This document shows, piece by piece, positions 25,511-51,207 of a DNA stretch of 64,000 nt. Numbering within the stretch: position 1 is the stretch's first letter; every line of letters begins with the position of its first letter. The stretch is taken from positions 1,084,877 through 1,148,876 of the forward strand of contig NW_019774291.1 of NCBI RefSeq assembly GCF_001039355.2. Reading direction: 5' to 3'. Origin of the DNA: Lingula anatina (Eukaryota > Brachiopoda > Lingulata > Lingulida > Lingulidae). Under the pieces are notes generated by a model. The model had not been told where the DNA came from, made no database searches, and was given only the letters and a program-made list of their open reading frames with translations. Both the position numbers and the translations under genes were made by a program.

Positions 25511-26782
25511 TGTAGTAGTCTCGCAGTAAATCTCTGTACGGCTGTATCATAATAATTAAATTTATTTTAATTTTGGTAAAAATTGCTTTTTAAAGAAAAA
25601 TAGACTATTAGAATAAACTTAATTTGGAGTTTTGTTACTTCACTCATAATTAAATGCAATTGAATTCACAGACCTGTCACGGACTCAATGTTAGCATAAT
25701 CTATCAGTCTGCCGTCCCCACAGGAAACAGCATCATGTCGGAAGAATTAGGAGCCAAAGAAGACCAAGAACACGAATTTAAGAAAAAGAAAACGGTAGGA
25801 AAGATAAAACACACTATCAGTTTTTACTTTAGCAATGGCCCTTTTGCACTTTACCCAGGTAGTTTTACTATTGATACATGAAGGGATCTTACATCTGCAG
25901 CTTACACTACTATTACTAAAGAGATAGCCACGTATTTGGCCACGATTACTTTAAATAAGAGCCTATCAGTATCTTACTAGAGTCGCCATTTTCTTGGTAA
26001 GATTAACCAGATTTTACCTTTATAACTTTGTAAAATATTTATTTGGTTTTGGCGTGAAAAGAAGTTCAGTGACACAAAGGTCACCATGGTCGTTGTTGTT
26101 GTTGTTGTTGCTCATTGAAAGCAGCTGTTGTACCAATGCCTATTATGTAGTATGTGTATATTTTGGATTGGCCAGCAGAGTCACAGTCATGTAAATGACT
26201 ACATGCATTGGTCTGCATAACAAATGGGAGCACATTAATTAATTTGATAAGTATTTTGAGAGCAGACTGAAACCAAGTGACTTTAAAATATAGATTGCTA
26301 GGTACATGTAGATCTACCATCTAGTGTGAAATGCAGTTATGTCATTCCACCATATTTTGATGCTTCCTGTTATTTTATCTAAAATATGTATTTTCATTCT
26401 TCTGCTATGATTTACTTGTTGATTTGTTGATGTACAGAACTGGATTAGAGCTGAATTCAGCTGCTGTAACTGTGAACTTTAAAGACACCCAATATCAGAC
26501 TGTCATTTTTACAATCAAACAGCAACTCAAGTGGGTTTAATATGAACTGTATATGCCTGAATAAGTATTATGGAAATTTACATGTAATTTCAATATTTTG
26601 ATGCCAGCTGTTATATTTGAAGAGAACCATTTAATATAGATCAGTCAAGGACAAACATGTAGACAAGCAGACTTGACAAGGAAGTTTTAGTCTCCTTAGA
26701 AGACAAAAATGTACAGAAAACATTGTATAAAAGAAGAGAGAAAATTCACTGCTGACTGCATACCAGATGTTTCTCAGCAAAA
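25511..26782. promoter_or_regulatory. Divergent spacer between MINPP1 and the + strand units
   Basis: This is the 5' flank of MINPP1 (-) and of the orphan exon (+). A small frame starts at an ATG at 25735, reads MSEELGAKEDQ... and meets a donor-like ACG|GTAGGA at 25794, but no partner exon was found. GCCATTTTC at 25985-25993 (YY1-type core) is followed by a donor-like G|GTAAGA at 25996/25997, which would suit a short untranslated first exon. A (GTT)n tract lies at 26092-26110. All promoter roles are inferred. Confidence 0.3.
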
Positions 26783-27070
26783 ATGTTTTCCCAATTAATT
26801 TACTGGAAGCTATTGAAAACAATTGGTACCAAATCCCGTACATTGGGATGTCGAGTAATGTGCAGTCTTTCTGTCGATACAGTAGACAGTGAGTTACAAA
26901 ATGGCAGAGATCCTCAGCATTACTTCTCACTGGACAAATACCAAAGACCAGGGCAGTTTCACAACTTGAAATATATGCTCCGTCAATGGACAAGGGAACA
27001 CTGGGATGCTTTGGCTGATGACATTGTCACCAAGACAACAGACAACAAGGTCAAGGCTGGTCTTATCCAG
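26783..27070 (+). CDS. Orphan coding exon, unrecognised protein
   Basis: A 96-codon frame from an ATG ends exactly at a consensus donor (ATC CAG|GTCAGT) in phase 0. The first 30 residues are basic and hydrophobic (MFSQLIYWKLLKTIG), like a mitochondrial presequence. The rest is well mixed and ends in TDNKVKAGLIQ. Amino-acid use is far more protein-like than in neighbouring frames. No family was recognised and no clear following exon was found before PAPSS. The phase would allow joining to PAPSS exon 2 (32955), which would make it an alternative 5' exon. A tiny in-phase candidate at 27604 is weak. The upstream part may be intron if the acceptor TACAG near 26880 is used. Confidence 0.5.
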
Positions 27071-30000
27071 GTCAGTACCTTGTTCCAAGGGATGAGCTGT
27101 ACCACGTCAGATTTTGCTTAGAACTAACACATATTTGTTGTACTTACTTTTGATTTATAGCTGCCTGAGTAGTGCAAATGTTTTTAATGGATTGCAATCA
27201 AATATTTTGAGGTGTTACCCTGAAGCTTTCTATGAACTGAATCTTTTCATGATTAGAATAGAAGATGGGATACTATCACATTATGAGGATGCATATAGCC
27301 TGGTTTACTTGCTACCCTCTCTCTCATGATTTATGTGTGTTGCATGATGGGAGCATGCAGGACGTCTTTTGCTTTTTTTCGTGACCAGTCCGAAAGATAC
27401 TGGCAAATTTCTCTATTTATCTTCCTGTCATAGCCTTTTTTACACCCTTGGGTTCAAAGAAGCATGGGACTACACATATATGCTTAAATGAATCAGCAAA
27501 AATGAATGCCTTTATCTTAAAGTTTATCTTTATGCAAATGTTAACATAAACTTTTTATTGTTTAACTTTTAATCTTTTGAGTGTAATGATAAAAAATTGC
27601 CAGAAAGAAATATTCGAAAATTCAAAGATGATGCAAAAAATTCCTACATTGGTATCAGTATTCAGCAAAAAGTGAATTAAATCATATGTCAGTAGCTTAT
27701 ACACCACCATGAGAACATGAGCTGGACCAAAAAACCACTACGAATTTAACATAGCTACCATGTCCCTTTTTTCTGCTTGACTTGAAATCACAAAATTGCA
27801 TGCTACTAAGACATATAATGCAAATTTGGCTTTCAAGTATAAATATGTTTTTAACTGGACCAAACCCGGTCTGTAATTCAGCTAAATAGGTAAATACTTT
27901 TTTCAAAGTTATATTAAGCTAAAAAATTATTTTTTAAATGATAAATGGTAAAAAAATTCAAACTTAAGCATGATCTATCCATCTTGTTAACATGACATTT
28001 CAGTTTGAATAGTTTTTGAACTTGCCTAAAATGATACCACAGTTAAATAGATGTCATGTAGCTCTAAGCTTGGCACTTGGTTCTAAAACAATGTGGCGTA
28101 ATTTCATGGTCAAACATGATATGTTTTCTTGTGGAAGTTGTTAGGTTCAGATAAGCTTAGCAATTTTCCAGAAATACGATTTATATATGAATAGGATTTA
28201 CATACATTGAAAAGTAGGCATGAAACTGGCTGAAGAAAATTTGTGATATTTGTTCATTTTTCATCAATTTGATTTTCATTTAGTGAAAAATTAGAAAGTG
28301 CTTTAATGACCCCATTGTTTTTGCTATGTTTTGGGTCTGATGAGTTTTTGTTGATTTTGCTACTTTCTTTCCTTTGAATTAATGAATATATATACATATA
28401 ACATTTATTAATAGCTCACTTATGGTGTTGCTTTTTTAATGCAAATAACATAATATTGACAATTTCACTTGCTGGCAAGTTTGGCTTTCTTAATCAACAC
28501 TTTTTGTAAACTCTTTCATGAAATAAAATTTCCATTCCAACATTGTGAAAACTGCCTTAATTAAGTACTAATTCAAGGTATGTAAACTTAACTAGTATGT
28601 AGGGTCTGTGCTAACTTTCTCATCCCTGTGAATGAACATCCACAGCAAATGAATTAGGTTATTTGATGGTATTGTCATACGATGTCAGAATGATGTTTTG
28701 ATTCTCGTCAAAAAAAGCTGATTTTTTTGTCAAAAGTTCTGAAGTTTTATTTGTTTTCTACATTGATTATCCAGTTAATGTCTGACATCACTTGTAAGTA
28801 TTGACATTACTACCCCTGCTCAAAAGTTATATATTTTTGGAAAAGTAAAATTTCAAGGACTGCTGAGAGTGTTTCTACTAAGCTTCAGTCAAGTGAAGAA
28901 AATGTTCTTAAAATTTTGAATAGTATGTTTGGAGTTTTCAACTGAATAAATATTGCCAGGAAATTTTTGCAGAAAATGCCCCAAAAAGTCCCCTGTTTTG
29001 TTACAAGTTAATTTTATTAATCATGTGCATTTGTTACTATTTGTTACTACATTTTGAAATGCTTTGCATATTTTCTGTTTAATTATTAGTAATATATATT
29101 TTGTTTGAGGATATGTATGGTGTAAAATGTTGTGGATGATATTACCTATAACATGACTGCTTTGGTCAAATCATCTTTGTCATCGTATGCCTTTCTAAAT
29201 TCTTACTTTAAAGTGGGATTAACCTAAAGAAATTGGCATATTTGGGTTAGGCAGACAGGGTTGGAGTTCCACTTTTTGATCTGTGACACCTCGCCCTTAA
29301 ATGATGTGGCATTTTCTTGTCATGAAAATTAAGTGTACTTGTGAAAAAAACAGTTCCATGATTTGAGAAGGCAATAAATGGGACAGGAAGATGTCTACCT
29401 TGCAATTGTTATTTAGCAAAATTGACCCATTTTTAACCCACATTTTGTGACGTGTCAACTTGATTAAAAATTGATCTGTCATTCTTTACTGTCATTACAT
29501 CAGCAGTGATGCAGGCATTACCTGTAACTGGTAAATAAAGGATACACCTACTTAATTCCATATGGTCAATGCTATGAGATTCATTTGTGCAGCAAACTTT
29601 AATATTTGTAAACAATCGGTTAAAATTGTGTTTTTCAATTAAACTTAACTTCTTTTGAAAAGATTATACTAATATCAATGTAACAGCTAACATGTTATTT
29701 TGTTTCCTTTTCACTGAGTTATTTTACAAGAAAATTTTTGTAAAAAATCCAAATAAGTGAAGTTGTGCCTTCACTATGTTTGGGCAAATAGGTGTAGTGC
29801 TTCTTTCCCTACAGTTCTCATAGTGTTCTAGTTGGCACTGAACTGCATATATGTACTGTACACATATATATATGCATATATGTACACATGATACATTATA
29901 GTCTGTGTACACAGGGTCTGTCTTAATTTACCTTTACTGTTAGTTTTACTGGGACATAGGTTGGTCTAATAATCAAATTTGGCAGGTGTAAATGACACAG

Positions 30001-30200
30001 CAAAACAGTCTCAAAGTAGGCCAAAACTGACGCCTTAACTTTCATATTCCGTCATGTATGTAAGCAGAGAGGTATAGAATGATAAAATGTTAATGAAGTA
30101 ATGAGTGCCACCTGCTTATTTATTCAGTGATGTGACATCAGAAAGGGGTGTGTTATTCCTGACAGCACACATGAAACTTGTGTGTGTCCTCCCACTTGAA
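27071..30200. other. Non-coding spacer or intron upstream of PAPSS
   Basis: About 3.1 kb of AT-rich DNA with short unrelated frames. I saw no recognisable exon, RNA gene or mobile element. It includes a (TATA)-rich patch near 29865-29885. Confidence 0.5.
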
Positions 30201-30208
30201 CAAAGTCC

Positions 30209-30320
30209 TCTCTGATTGGTCGGCTGTGCTCCGCTATTGACACATTGAAAGTAGTAGAATCAGCTGGTTGTGTGCATCCCAGTAGTCAGCCTTAACTGTG
30301 TATGTGTATATATACAGCAG
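30209..30320 (+). promoter_or_regulatory. PAPSS core promoter (Y-box and TATA box)
   Basis: CTGATTGGTCGG at 30212-30223 matches the NF-Y Y-box consensus CTGATTGGYYRR in full. TATATATA at about 30307-30314 follows roughly 90 bp later and lies about 90 bp upstream of the PAPSS ATG at 30402, so a start site near 30340 and a 5' UTR of about 60 nt are expected. The order and spacing are those of a standard CCAAT/TATA promoter. This is inferred from motifs only. Confidence 0.6.
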
Positions 30321-30401
30321 GTAGACTGGTTGCTGGCACATTTAGAGCTATTACTTACTACCATTAAGGAGAGACTAGATACAAGTTGACACATCACAGC
30401 A

Positions 30402-43865
<13,464 letters not shown>

Positions 43866-46800
43866 TTCCACACCTGAACACATAGGAAAAGAGGATTTCT
43901 TACTTTAGCTTGTTTAAATACTTCAGGCAGCCCCTTAGTGACTAATAATTCAATTGATTTACTTAAGTTTGCTAAAATAGCCTGTGCTATCGAGTCCCAT
44001 TCTCAAAAGTAAAATAGTAGAACTGGCAAAAATTATTTTTATGTCTGTAAAAAAGATTTAAGAAAATACCTACACCAATGACCTACCTATTTGAACCAAT
44101 GACCTCAGAAAAAAAGACATTGCTCCTAACTAACATGCTGCCAAATCATTCTGTGCCAGTAGGGGATTTACAAAACAATGTTTAAATAAATCTAACTGCC
44201 ACTTATTATTACTATTATTATCTTCTCTATTATAGATAAGGTGATATATTTAGACTTTCTTTTTATTATCCGCTCTGATATCTGATCAAGACACTATTTG
44301 TGAAGTAGTGATTGAAGTCATTTTTGTGATGTATACAAATTTTATTCTCTGAAATATTTATTTAATCATGGGTTAATCATGGAGCACAAGATGAAGTAAA
44401 ATGATAACAGAAAATACCTCTATATTCAAAATTTGCCCTTGAAGACTAGTCTGGAGTGTTAGAACACACTGGCGAGATTTACCATTATTTCAGAAATAAT
44501 ATACTCCTGGATCTTTAATGGCTTTTGCTTTGTTAAATGATGTAAACCATGCTGTTCTTATCATTACATTAACCAAGTAGAGCATCTTAAATGCCACAAT
44601 GTTTTCAAATATAGATAAATGTTTTTCAGTGGAACCAATAGCACTAGTCTTGTAAATATTTGTTATATACAGGAAATTGGGAAGTTGTGTTTTGTTTGGG
44701 GTGTTGGCCTCATACTCAATAACCTAATGTGGTGCATAAAATTGTTAGGATTATTAAGTCTTCATCCAAGCCTTTGGTAAATGTCATTTTGAAACAAATT
44801 GCATGACTTTTACAGAATTTTACTAGAATATTGCCCTGTGTTTTAACATTTTGAATAGTATTTGAAATACTTGGCTGGACCAAGAAGGCATACATCTGGA
44901 AAATGTGTTACATGAAGAAGACTTATCATATGCATTTATTTGCAAAAGTGTCAGTATTTTAACTTCCCCAGTTGAGCTTAAAGTTTTTCAATGCTGCAAT
45001 ATCATGATTTGTATTTATTTATTTTTTGTGGGGGTAGATGCTATATATCCCCTCAATCCAGAGAGTCAGTTTTAAATAAGCTCACAATTATGGGTTCAAC
45101 TTTATTGCACAGTGATATTTTAATAATAACTTTACCATATTTTTTTTTATTTCTACTCATTTTCAGAAATATGAACGTATTTACAAAAATTGGCACATCA
45201 TGCCATGTTCTTCCATTTTCTATATTCTTTTAGAGGCCACAGTAGCATGCTTTTGCAAGAACACCAATACACACAGCACATGCTTCTATTTGCATGAACA
45301 AAGTTGCCTTGCTGTTAAGGCTGTAATAGTTGATAGATATTGATACATTACCATCTTGTTATTTTAGCGAAATAACATGGCTAGTCTCCTGTACGTTTTA
45401 GCTATAGTCAGACTTTTGAATTTACTTGATAACATTAGTGCACAGGGGTTCATGAAGAGTGAAGACTTAAGAGGGTTTAGATAGGGCCAAATATTTAGTA
45501 AATATAAACATAATATAAGTGTCACAGGGTTGTTTACCATGTAAACATATTTAGATTTGCCTAATTAGAAAAAAAAATGGTATCAGGTACTTATTAGAGC
45601 TATAAAAATGATTGTTTGTGATTATTTGTAGAAATGCACGTGGTTTATTTTTAGTACAGGAATAAAAGATTAGATGCAAAAGTTTTCGTTTTTTTAATGT
45701 AAACAAATCATACATTCCACCCTTTTTAATGTTGTTATTCTAAATAATTTGGAATACTTGCGGGTATTCTCTTATGGCGAGCTCATTGTATTGAAATTTG
45801 TTTACTTTTAAACAGGAAAAATGTGTCTTGGTGACATGGAATGGGAACCCAATAATAATCTGTGTTCATCGAACATAAGATGTATTGGGTGTGGTATTAT
45901 CATCACAAAGTAGGTGATCTGTTAGTGGCCTGAAGTTCTTATGTTGAGGATGCAAAAAATTACATGTTAATTTAAATGTCTACCTGATAATATTCAGAAA
46001 AGTCTTAATATTATCAGTATATAATATTTTCACTATGATTGCCACATGTGAAAGAGTTACTCTTTAGATCTAATAGGTGTTCGCTAACATCGATGTTGTT
46101 TTGTCTTCATATTATCCAATCAAAAACAAAGGACTTTCAATTGCAAAATGTTTAATGACAGTATACATCAGCCAATGATTTGACCAAACACCAGTTTATA
46201 TGGCAAGTTGTTTTATACAGTCCTGTATCAAAATATTATGGCACTTGATCATTCCCTGATGAAGATGCTCTGACACTGAAATATTGGAAATGAACAATTT
46301 CAACATTTAGCTGTTGATTGAAGAAGAAAAATTACTTTATTATGGCACGTGAACTTAAATGCACCAAAAATTAAAAATATTTACATAGAGTTATTAAAAC
46401 ATATACAAGTAAAAATGGATTGCATTCAATCTTAAATAAAAAATAGTAAAAGCAAATCCTACACAAAATGTAGTAAATTGAATGAACACAGTTTAAGTCC
46501 TACTTAAACAACCATTAGCTATATCTTGTCCAGATCTTCCTCTTTTACCAATTTCCAAAAGCTATATGACTCTGATATAGCAGTAAGTCAAGTATGTGCA
46601 TTCCCAGTATTTTCACTTTTGGCAAAAAAGGAACCTTTGAACAGAGGTCATCTCACAAAAGAAATTTAGACTGCAAGCTTGTTCAAAATTTGGTTCAAGG
46701 TTAATCCATATTTTTGTAGACAAACTCAAGTATGTTTCTGAAATACTTGCCATGTCGTTCTTGTTAAAAACATATATTTAATTTGGTTGGATTACTCCTT

Positions 46801-47600
46801 ATCTTGGGCCAAAATATTCCAAAATTTTACACCAATATTTTGAACAACATTCTTTTGTGAGATATTTGAAGAATATATTAAGAAACACTAGAAACTGTTG
46901 ACCATGATGAGATTCTTAGTTAGTGAAGTTTGAAAAATGGTTCCTCGCTGTTCCGATTTCAAAACATCAGTCAAAAAATGTGGATTATTTTTGTCATCCT
47001 ACATTCTTGTGAGAGATATCCTACCATAAGACCTAACAGCACAACCATAAAATATCACAGGGTTTCAGAGCTGCCAATTGTTCCAACGAAATAATTTTTG
47101 ATTACAAAATCCTGTTGTATCAGCATGCATTACATCATATAATAAGTCAATTTCTACCCTGCATAATTAGCCCATAGCACCAAATAACTACATAAATAAT
47201 TCTGTATTTCTTGCTAATATTTTACATGAACATCCAGATCCAATTTTTGATCCTTATTATCTTTAAAAGACCATTCATGGAAGCCAACAGTTAATAATTA
47301 ACTGCCCTAGTTAGCCTTGCAGCGGCCTTTTACTTTGCTTGGTTCCTGTTAACACTATGCACAGCCATTTATAAGAAAGATAATTATAACAAATCAAATT
47401 CAGGTTATGTAACAACAGGCTCTGAGTCTTATTATCAAAATGTGACCACAATCAATTCACTGCATGTACACATTACATCAGTTCTGTCAAAGGAAATGGG
47501 GTGAGACCAGACTGACCCCAATATACACCCACCTATCCTCAGTAATGTGTATAAATGTAGTCCCACAAATGCAATAGATACAGGCATAGAGATCTCATTA
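43866..47600. other. PAPSS 3' UTR and convergent spacer
   Basis: About 3.7 kb between the PAPSS and DIPK2 3' ends. Several AATAAA motifs occur (44185-44190, and near 45661). The sequence is AT-rich and no exon, RNA gene or element was recognised. The frame at 44991-45233 is low-complexity. Confidence 0.5.
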
Positions 47601-47946
47601 TTAAAGGGATACTAACTCTTCGTATGATATCTTTATTTCACAATAAAAACATTGTGAACAACTCACAGAAATATAATATATTCTGTTTTACCACAAAAAC
47701 AGCAGTTATAGCTATTATTCTGATGTCTGAGCTTGTCTTCAGATCACGTGACTTCAATTGATGGCTGTACTCTGTTATAATCTCTTAAGAGATTTTAACA
47801 AAAAACCAAACTTTTTAGGAAAAAAAACAGGGACTAACTTTGAATGTAAAAATGGATTCATTAACCATTGGTAAGTGTGGGAAAATTGTTGTTTACTCCA
47901 GAAAAATTCATTTTTTGACCAAAACGAAGAGTAATTATCCCTTTAA
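47601..47946. mobile_element. TTAA-flanked MITE in DIPK2 3' region
   Basis: Terminal inverted repeats of 23 bp match at 21 positions. The left end starts TTAAAGGGATA and runs to CTCTTCGT at 47623. The right arm is 47924-47946 and ends ATCCCTTTAA. Both ends carry TTAA, the target duplicated by piggyBac-type transposases, so this looks like a non-autonomous piggyBac-type or similar element of 346 bp. It sits within 100 bp of the DIPK2 stop on the 3' side. Confidence 0.65.
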
Positions 47947-47960
47947 CTTCCCTCCATTGC

Positions 47961-48148
47961 CTCTTCCCCTCCGCTGAACCCAAAGACTCCACCAGTGCCC
48001 CCACCCCCCCTCGGGTACTCCACAACCTAGCACCTGCCACCACCTCACTCTTTCCCCTCATCTGCCCCTGCCCCTCCCGCGGAGCCCAGGGACTCCACCA
48101 GTGCTCCCCTCAGGTACTCCACGGCCTGGATCCTGCCATCCACCTCTC
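47961..48148. repeat. Tandem duplication (about 90 bp) across the DIPK2 stop codon
   Basis: Two copies, about 47961-48045 and 48049-48148, share GACTCCACCAGTGC, GGTACTCCAC and CACCTC(A/T)CTC in order. The first lies beyond the stop, the second encodes the C-terminal residues GALVESLGSA. The stop TGA (48045-48047) falls at the junction of the two copies. Confidence 0.7.
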
Positions 48149-49731
48149 TCTCCTCCACACACTCCCTCAGGGACTTCTCAATGGTGGTCTTGAAATGATA
48201 TGGAATGCTGTGCAGAAGGCCATCTGAAAAATATGTAAGAAAAGTTCCGAGAACTCTATCAAAATATGCTAGCTGATGTTCACGCTTAGGAATATTCCTT
48301 AAGCTTGTTATAATTATTATTATTTTCCAAAGAAATTGTCTGAGCCTAACCAAGGTTTCTAGTTTAAAACATTGTCTATCATCTCATCAAAAGGACCATT
48401 TCTACTTGGATAATGTCTTACCTGGGCTTTTTATTTCTATCTTCGGATCTGTAAACCAGCTCCTCTTCTTATGCTCCTCCAAATCAGACAGAATTTTCTG
48501 ACAGACAAGGGCAAACATGACATCGGAGTATATTGGAATAGTACTGCAAAAATCCCTGGCATTTTTACCATACATCGCAGCAGCAAACTGACCAAAACAC
48601 TCCTCATTACATGGTTTGTCTCGCCTGACTTCAGTCTCACCTGATATAAAGTACCAAGTCAGCATTTAAACAAATGTTAGTCACAGTTAATCTCCCCCGA
48701 TAGAAAAGTATATTCATAAGCCAATCAAAACTTATTCTTAATTCTGTCTTTGTCAGAGGGAATGTCAGTGTTTCTTTTTTTTCACCTTTGCATTATAGAT
48801 AGTTTGCACAAAAGTTTCAAAGAAATGCTACATCCATTTTAACTGGTTCATAATTCCCATTATAACTGGTTCATGGTCCTCAATTTATAATAAATCATAC
48901 ATTTGAATAAACAAATTAGCATCTCTCTACTCCTACCTTGGTCAAACTCCTTTTTATCCAGTAAAGTCAAATCTTCCAAATCTATGAAAGACAATTTTTC
49001 ACTGCTGGTAATGGCAATGTTGTCATAATTTATGTCCACATAAAACACTGACCAGTTTGGATCTCCATGCTGATGAAAAAAAATTAATCCTTTTAATAAC
49101 TAAATACCACATTGTACCTTGAAAAATGATACTACAAATCATCTGACTTCCAGAATTTAAACTACTAGTAACTGGTGTTGCACCAGTATAAAAATGCGTT
49201 CGATTAATACATAATATTACATAGTATTCTATACATTACTATTCAATTGTCTTACATTTAAAAACAAAATTCATACCAGCATGTACTGGACAACTTCCAA
49301 CAACTGAAGAGCAAGGCTGGCACGTATTTCCCATGGTTGGTTCAAATAATCCACCAGAGGTTTTCCTCCATTTTCAGCAATGACTGCTCTCCCACAGGCT
49401 CCATAATACTTTGGGAATGGCCATAAATTGTCCAAACTGCTGAAAAACTGAATATAACAGCCAGAGCGCCAGTTAAAAAATTAAAATACAACAGGAAAGC
49501 AAATCTGACAATCTATAATCAGTGATAAAATGTTATGTTTCTCAATGGCAGGTGGCACTGTTCTAGAGTGAGCATCTTTAATATTATATTCAGATATACT
49601 TCTATACATCAACACTAGAATATGTACCTATTACATTATTGTTTCAAATACCTAATATGTGTTATTATTATCTTAATGTATAGATTGACTCCACAAGGAC
49701 ATCAATTTCTAGTGGCCATGGTGATGCAAAA

Positions 49732-49796
<65 letters not shown>

Positions 49797-51207
49797 ATAA
49801 ATTAAATAAAAACATCAACAGCAAACCAATGAGTAGTGAGATTTGGTTATTTTGGATTGCACCAAATTTACCTACCTTTAGCAGAGCAGCCTCTGGGTTC
49901 ACAACTAAGGAAGTGTACATTATTGAACTTTCATGTGCTGATAACTTGTTGTTGTCATCTATATCATAGAGTTGCTGAAGTTTTCTTATAAATCTGGTAG
50001 TCAGGCACAGTTTCAGCCTGAAAACAAAACAAAATGAGACCGACTCTCAAAGCCATATCCACAACAGTTAAATATTATATATATTCTTCAGTACTTTCAA
50101 CAGCTGCAGGCCTACCCAACTACCAGACTCGGCACCCGAATTCACCGGTAGATAGGTAGATACTTCGAAGTGCGTACTGACGCACACCTTAAAAACGGGC
50201 AGTGTGGTCCGATCTACTGGTGAATTCAGGATCATTCAGTGCCAAGTCAGGTAGTTGGGTAGGCCTGGCTTAATCATTTACAGGTTCCAAGTCAAACGTT
50301 GAAAAGTAAAGAGGTGGAGGATGTATGAACCACTACTATGAGGCCCATCTGAACAGAAAAATAAATCTAAGGGAATTCCATAAAAGTCAAGTTATGGGTT
50401 TTCTTTAATTAACCTAGCTGCAGCCATACATTTGGTACAATACTAAATCTCTTCTCTATCAAAATCTGTGAATTTAACTTGAAAAAGGTGCTCATTAACA
50501 AATCTAATATACAATAAAAAAGTGATTCAAATGATTTGAAATCTTAATGTCTCTTGTCTTCTCATTTACCCTGCTCCTTCCCTGGTGATGTTGAAGCCCT
50601 TGGCCAAGTTCTCAAGCTTCATTGCATCGCGTGCCCCGATGAAGGTCTGTTTAATGACCTCTGGACCGCGGCAGAGCCACCTTTTCTGAGAATGCTTGCA
50701 CAAAAACTTGTCAAAGTTTTTAAATCCTTCTTCGTGATCTGTAACTAGTTGCTTTAGGACTATATCCTTGTCATCCCATTTGCCAAAATACACACCTCTA
50801 TAAGTCATGTCACCATTATTTGATTTCAAGATTTTGACGTCTCCATTACTTATTGCACTACATGCGTCTTCTCCAAAACAAGCAGGACAGGTGGACTGCT
50901 TGGTTAAAGCATTTGGGACATGTGTGAGATTCTGATCAGTCAAATATCCTCTCAAGAACTGTAAATGATTAGCATACTTTCTGACACCATCCTTCCAGAA
51001 CCAAAACCCGTGGTCACTTTGTGTCATGTATCTGACAAAGTTAATAAACTGAGCAGGGTAATCAGCTGCTTTTTTAAGCAAAGTGTGTTTCTTCCACGCA
51101 AAGTAATTAATATAAAACGTCACAAAGACCGATATACACAAAATGCCAAACATAATGCAGAGTTGATGTCTTTTTAATTGTCTCTTCACAGCCTTAATTT
51201 GCTTCAT
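48045..51207 (-). CDS. DIPK2: DIPK2-like divergent protein kinase, type II membrane/secretory
   Basis: This belongs to the DIPK2A/DIPK2B (C3orf58/CXorf36) family of secretory-pathway kinase-like proteins, whose substrates are poorly known. Six coding exons join in frame: 50570-51207, 49876-50017, 49277-49447, 48937-49069, 48422-48640, 48045-48223, giving 493 residues (human DIPK2A 430). Residues about 17-35 form a single transmembrane or signal-anchor segment after a basic start. CPACFG(...)C matches the family's N-terminal Cys motif. IVLKQL carries the VAIK-like lysine. GACGR and PWE mark the mid-domain block. FYVDINYDNIAI is the catalytic-loop equivalent, and FIDLED the metal-binding DFG equivalent. 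The C-terminal tail is longer than usual and comes from a local duplication. A leader intron is likely (see the promoter entry). Confidence 0.9.
49728..49790 (+). repeat. Poly-A followed by (TA)25 microsatellite
   Basis: About 13 A and then about 25 TA units in the DIPK2 intron between the exons at 49277-49447 and 49876-50017. Confidence 0.95.
50108..50266. mobile_element. Foldback/palindromic element in DIPK2 intron 1
   Basis: The outer arms 50108-50135 and 50239-50266 pair at 26 of 28 positions, starting AGGCCTACCCAACTACC. The inner arms 50138-50153 and 50212-50227 (GAATTCACCGGTAGAT and its near complement) pair at 15 of 16. The whole 159-bp stretch can fold into a long hairpin with a roughly 58-nt loop. 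It has no coding capacity; a small foldback MITE is the simplest reading. Confidence 0.65.

Noticed and set aside
26437..26545. Exon-like stretch after TACAG reading TGLELNSAAV...
   Set aside because: No convincing donor or phase-compatible partner was found, and the frame meets a stop soon after.
27604..27678. In-phase short frame after TTGCCAG that could end the orphan gene
   Set aside because: The acceptor lacks a pyrimidine tract and the region is AT-rich, so chance is as likely.
46240..46300. CTGATGAAGATGCTCTGACACTG motif like the end of some retroelements
   Set aside because: It is only a short resemblance, with no open frame or flanking element structure. Similar phrases near 20270 and 38150 are too diverged to define a repeat.
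49622..49969. Frames of alternating Ile-Tyr on both strands
   Set aside because: They arise from the (TA)n tract. The real coding there is the minus-strand DIPK2 exon at 49876-50017.
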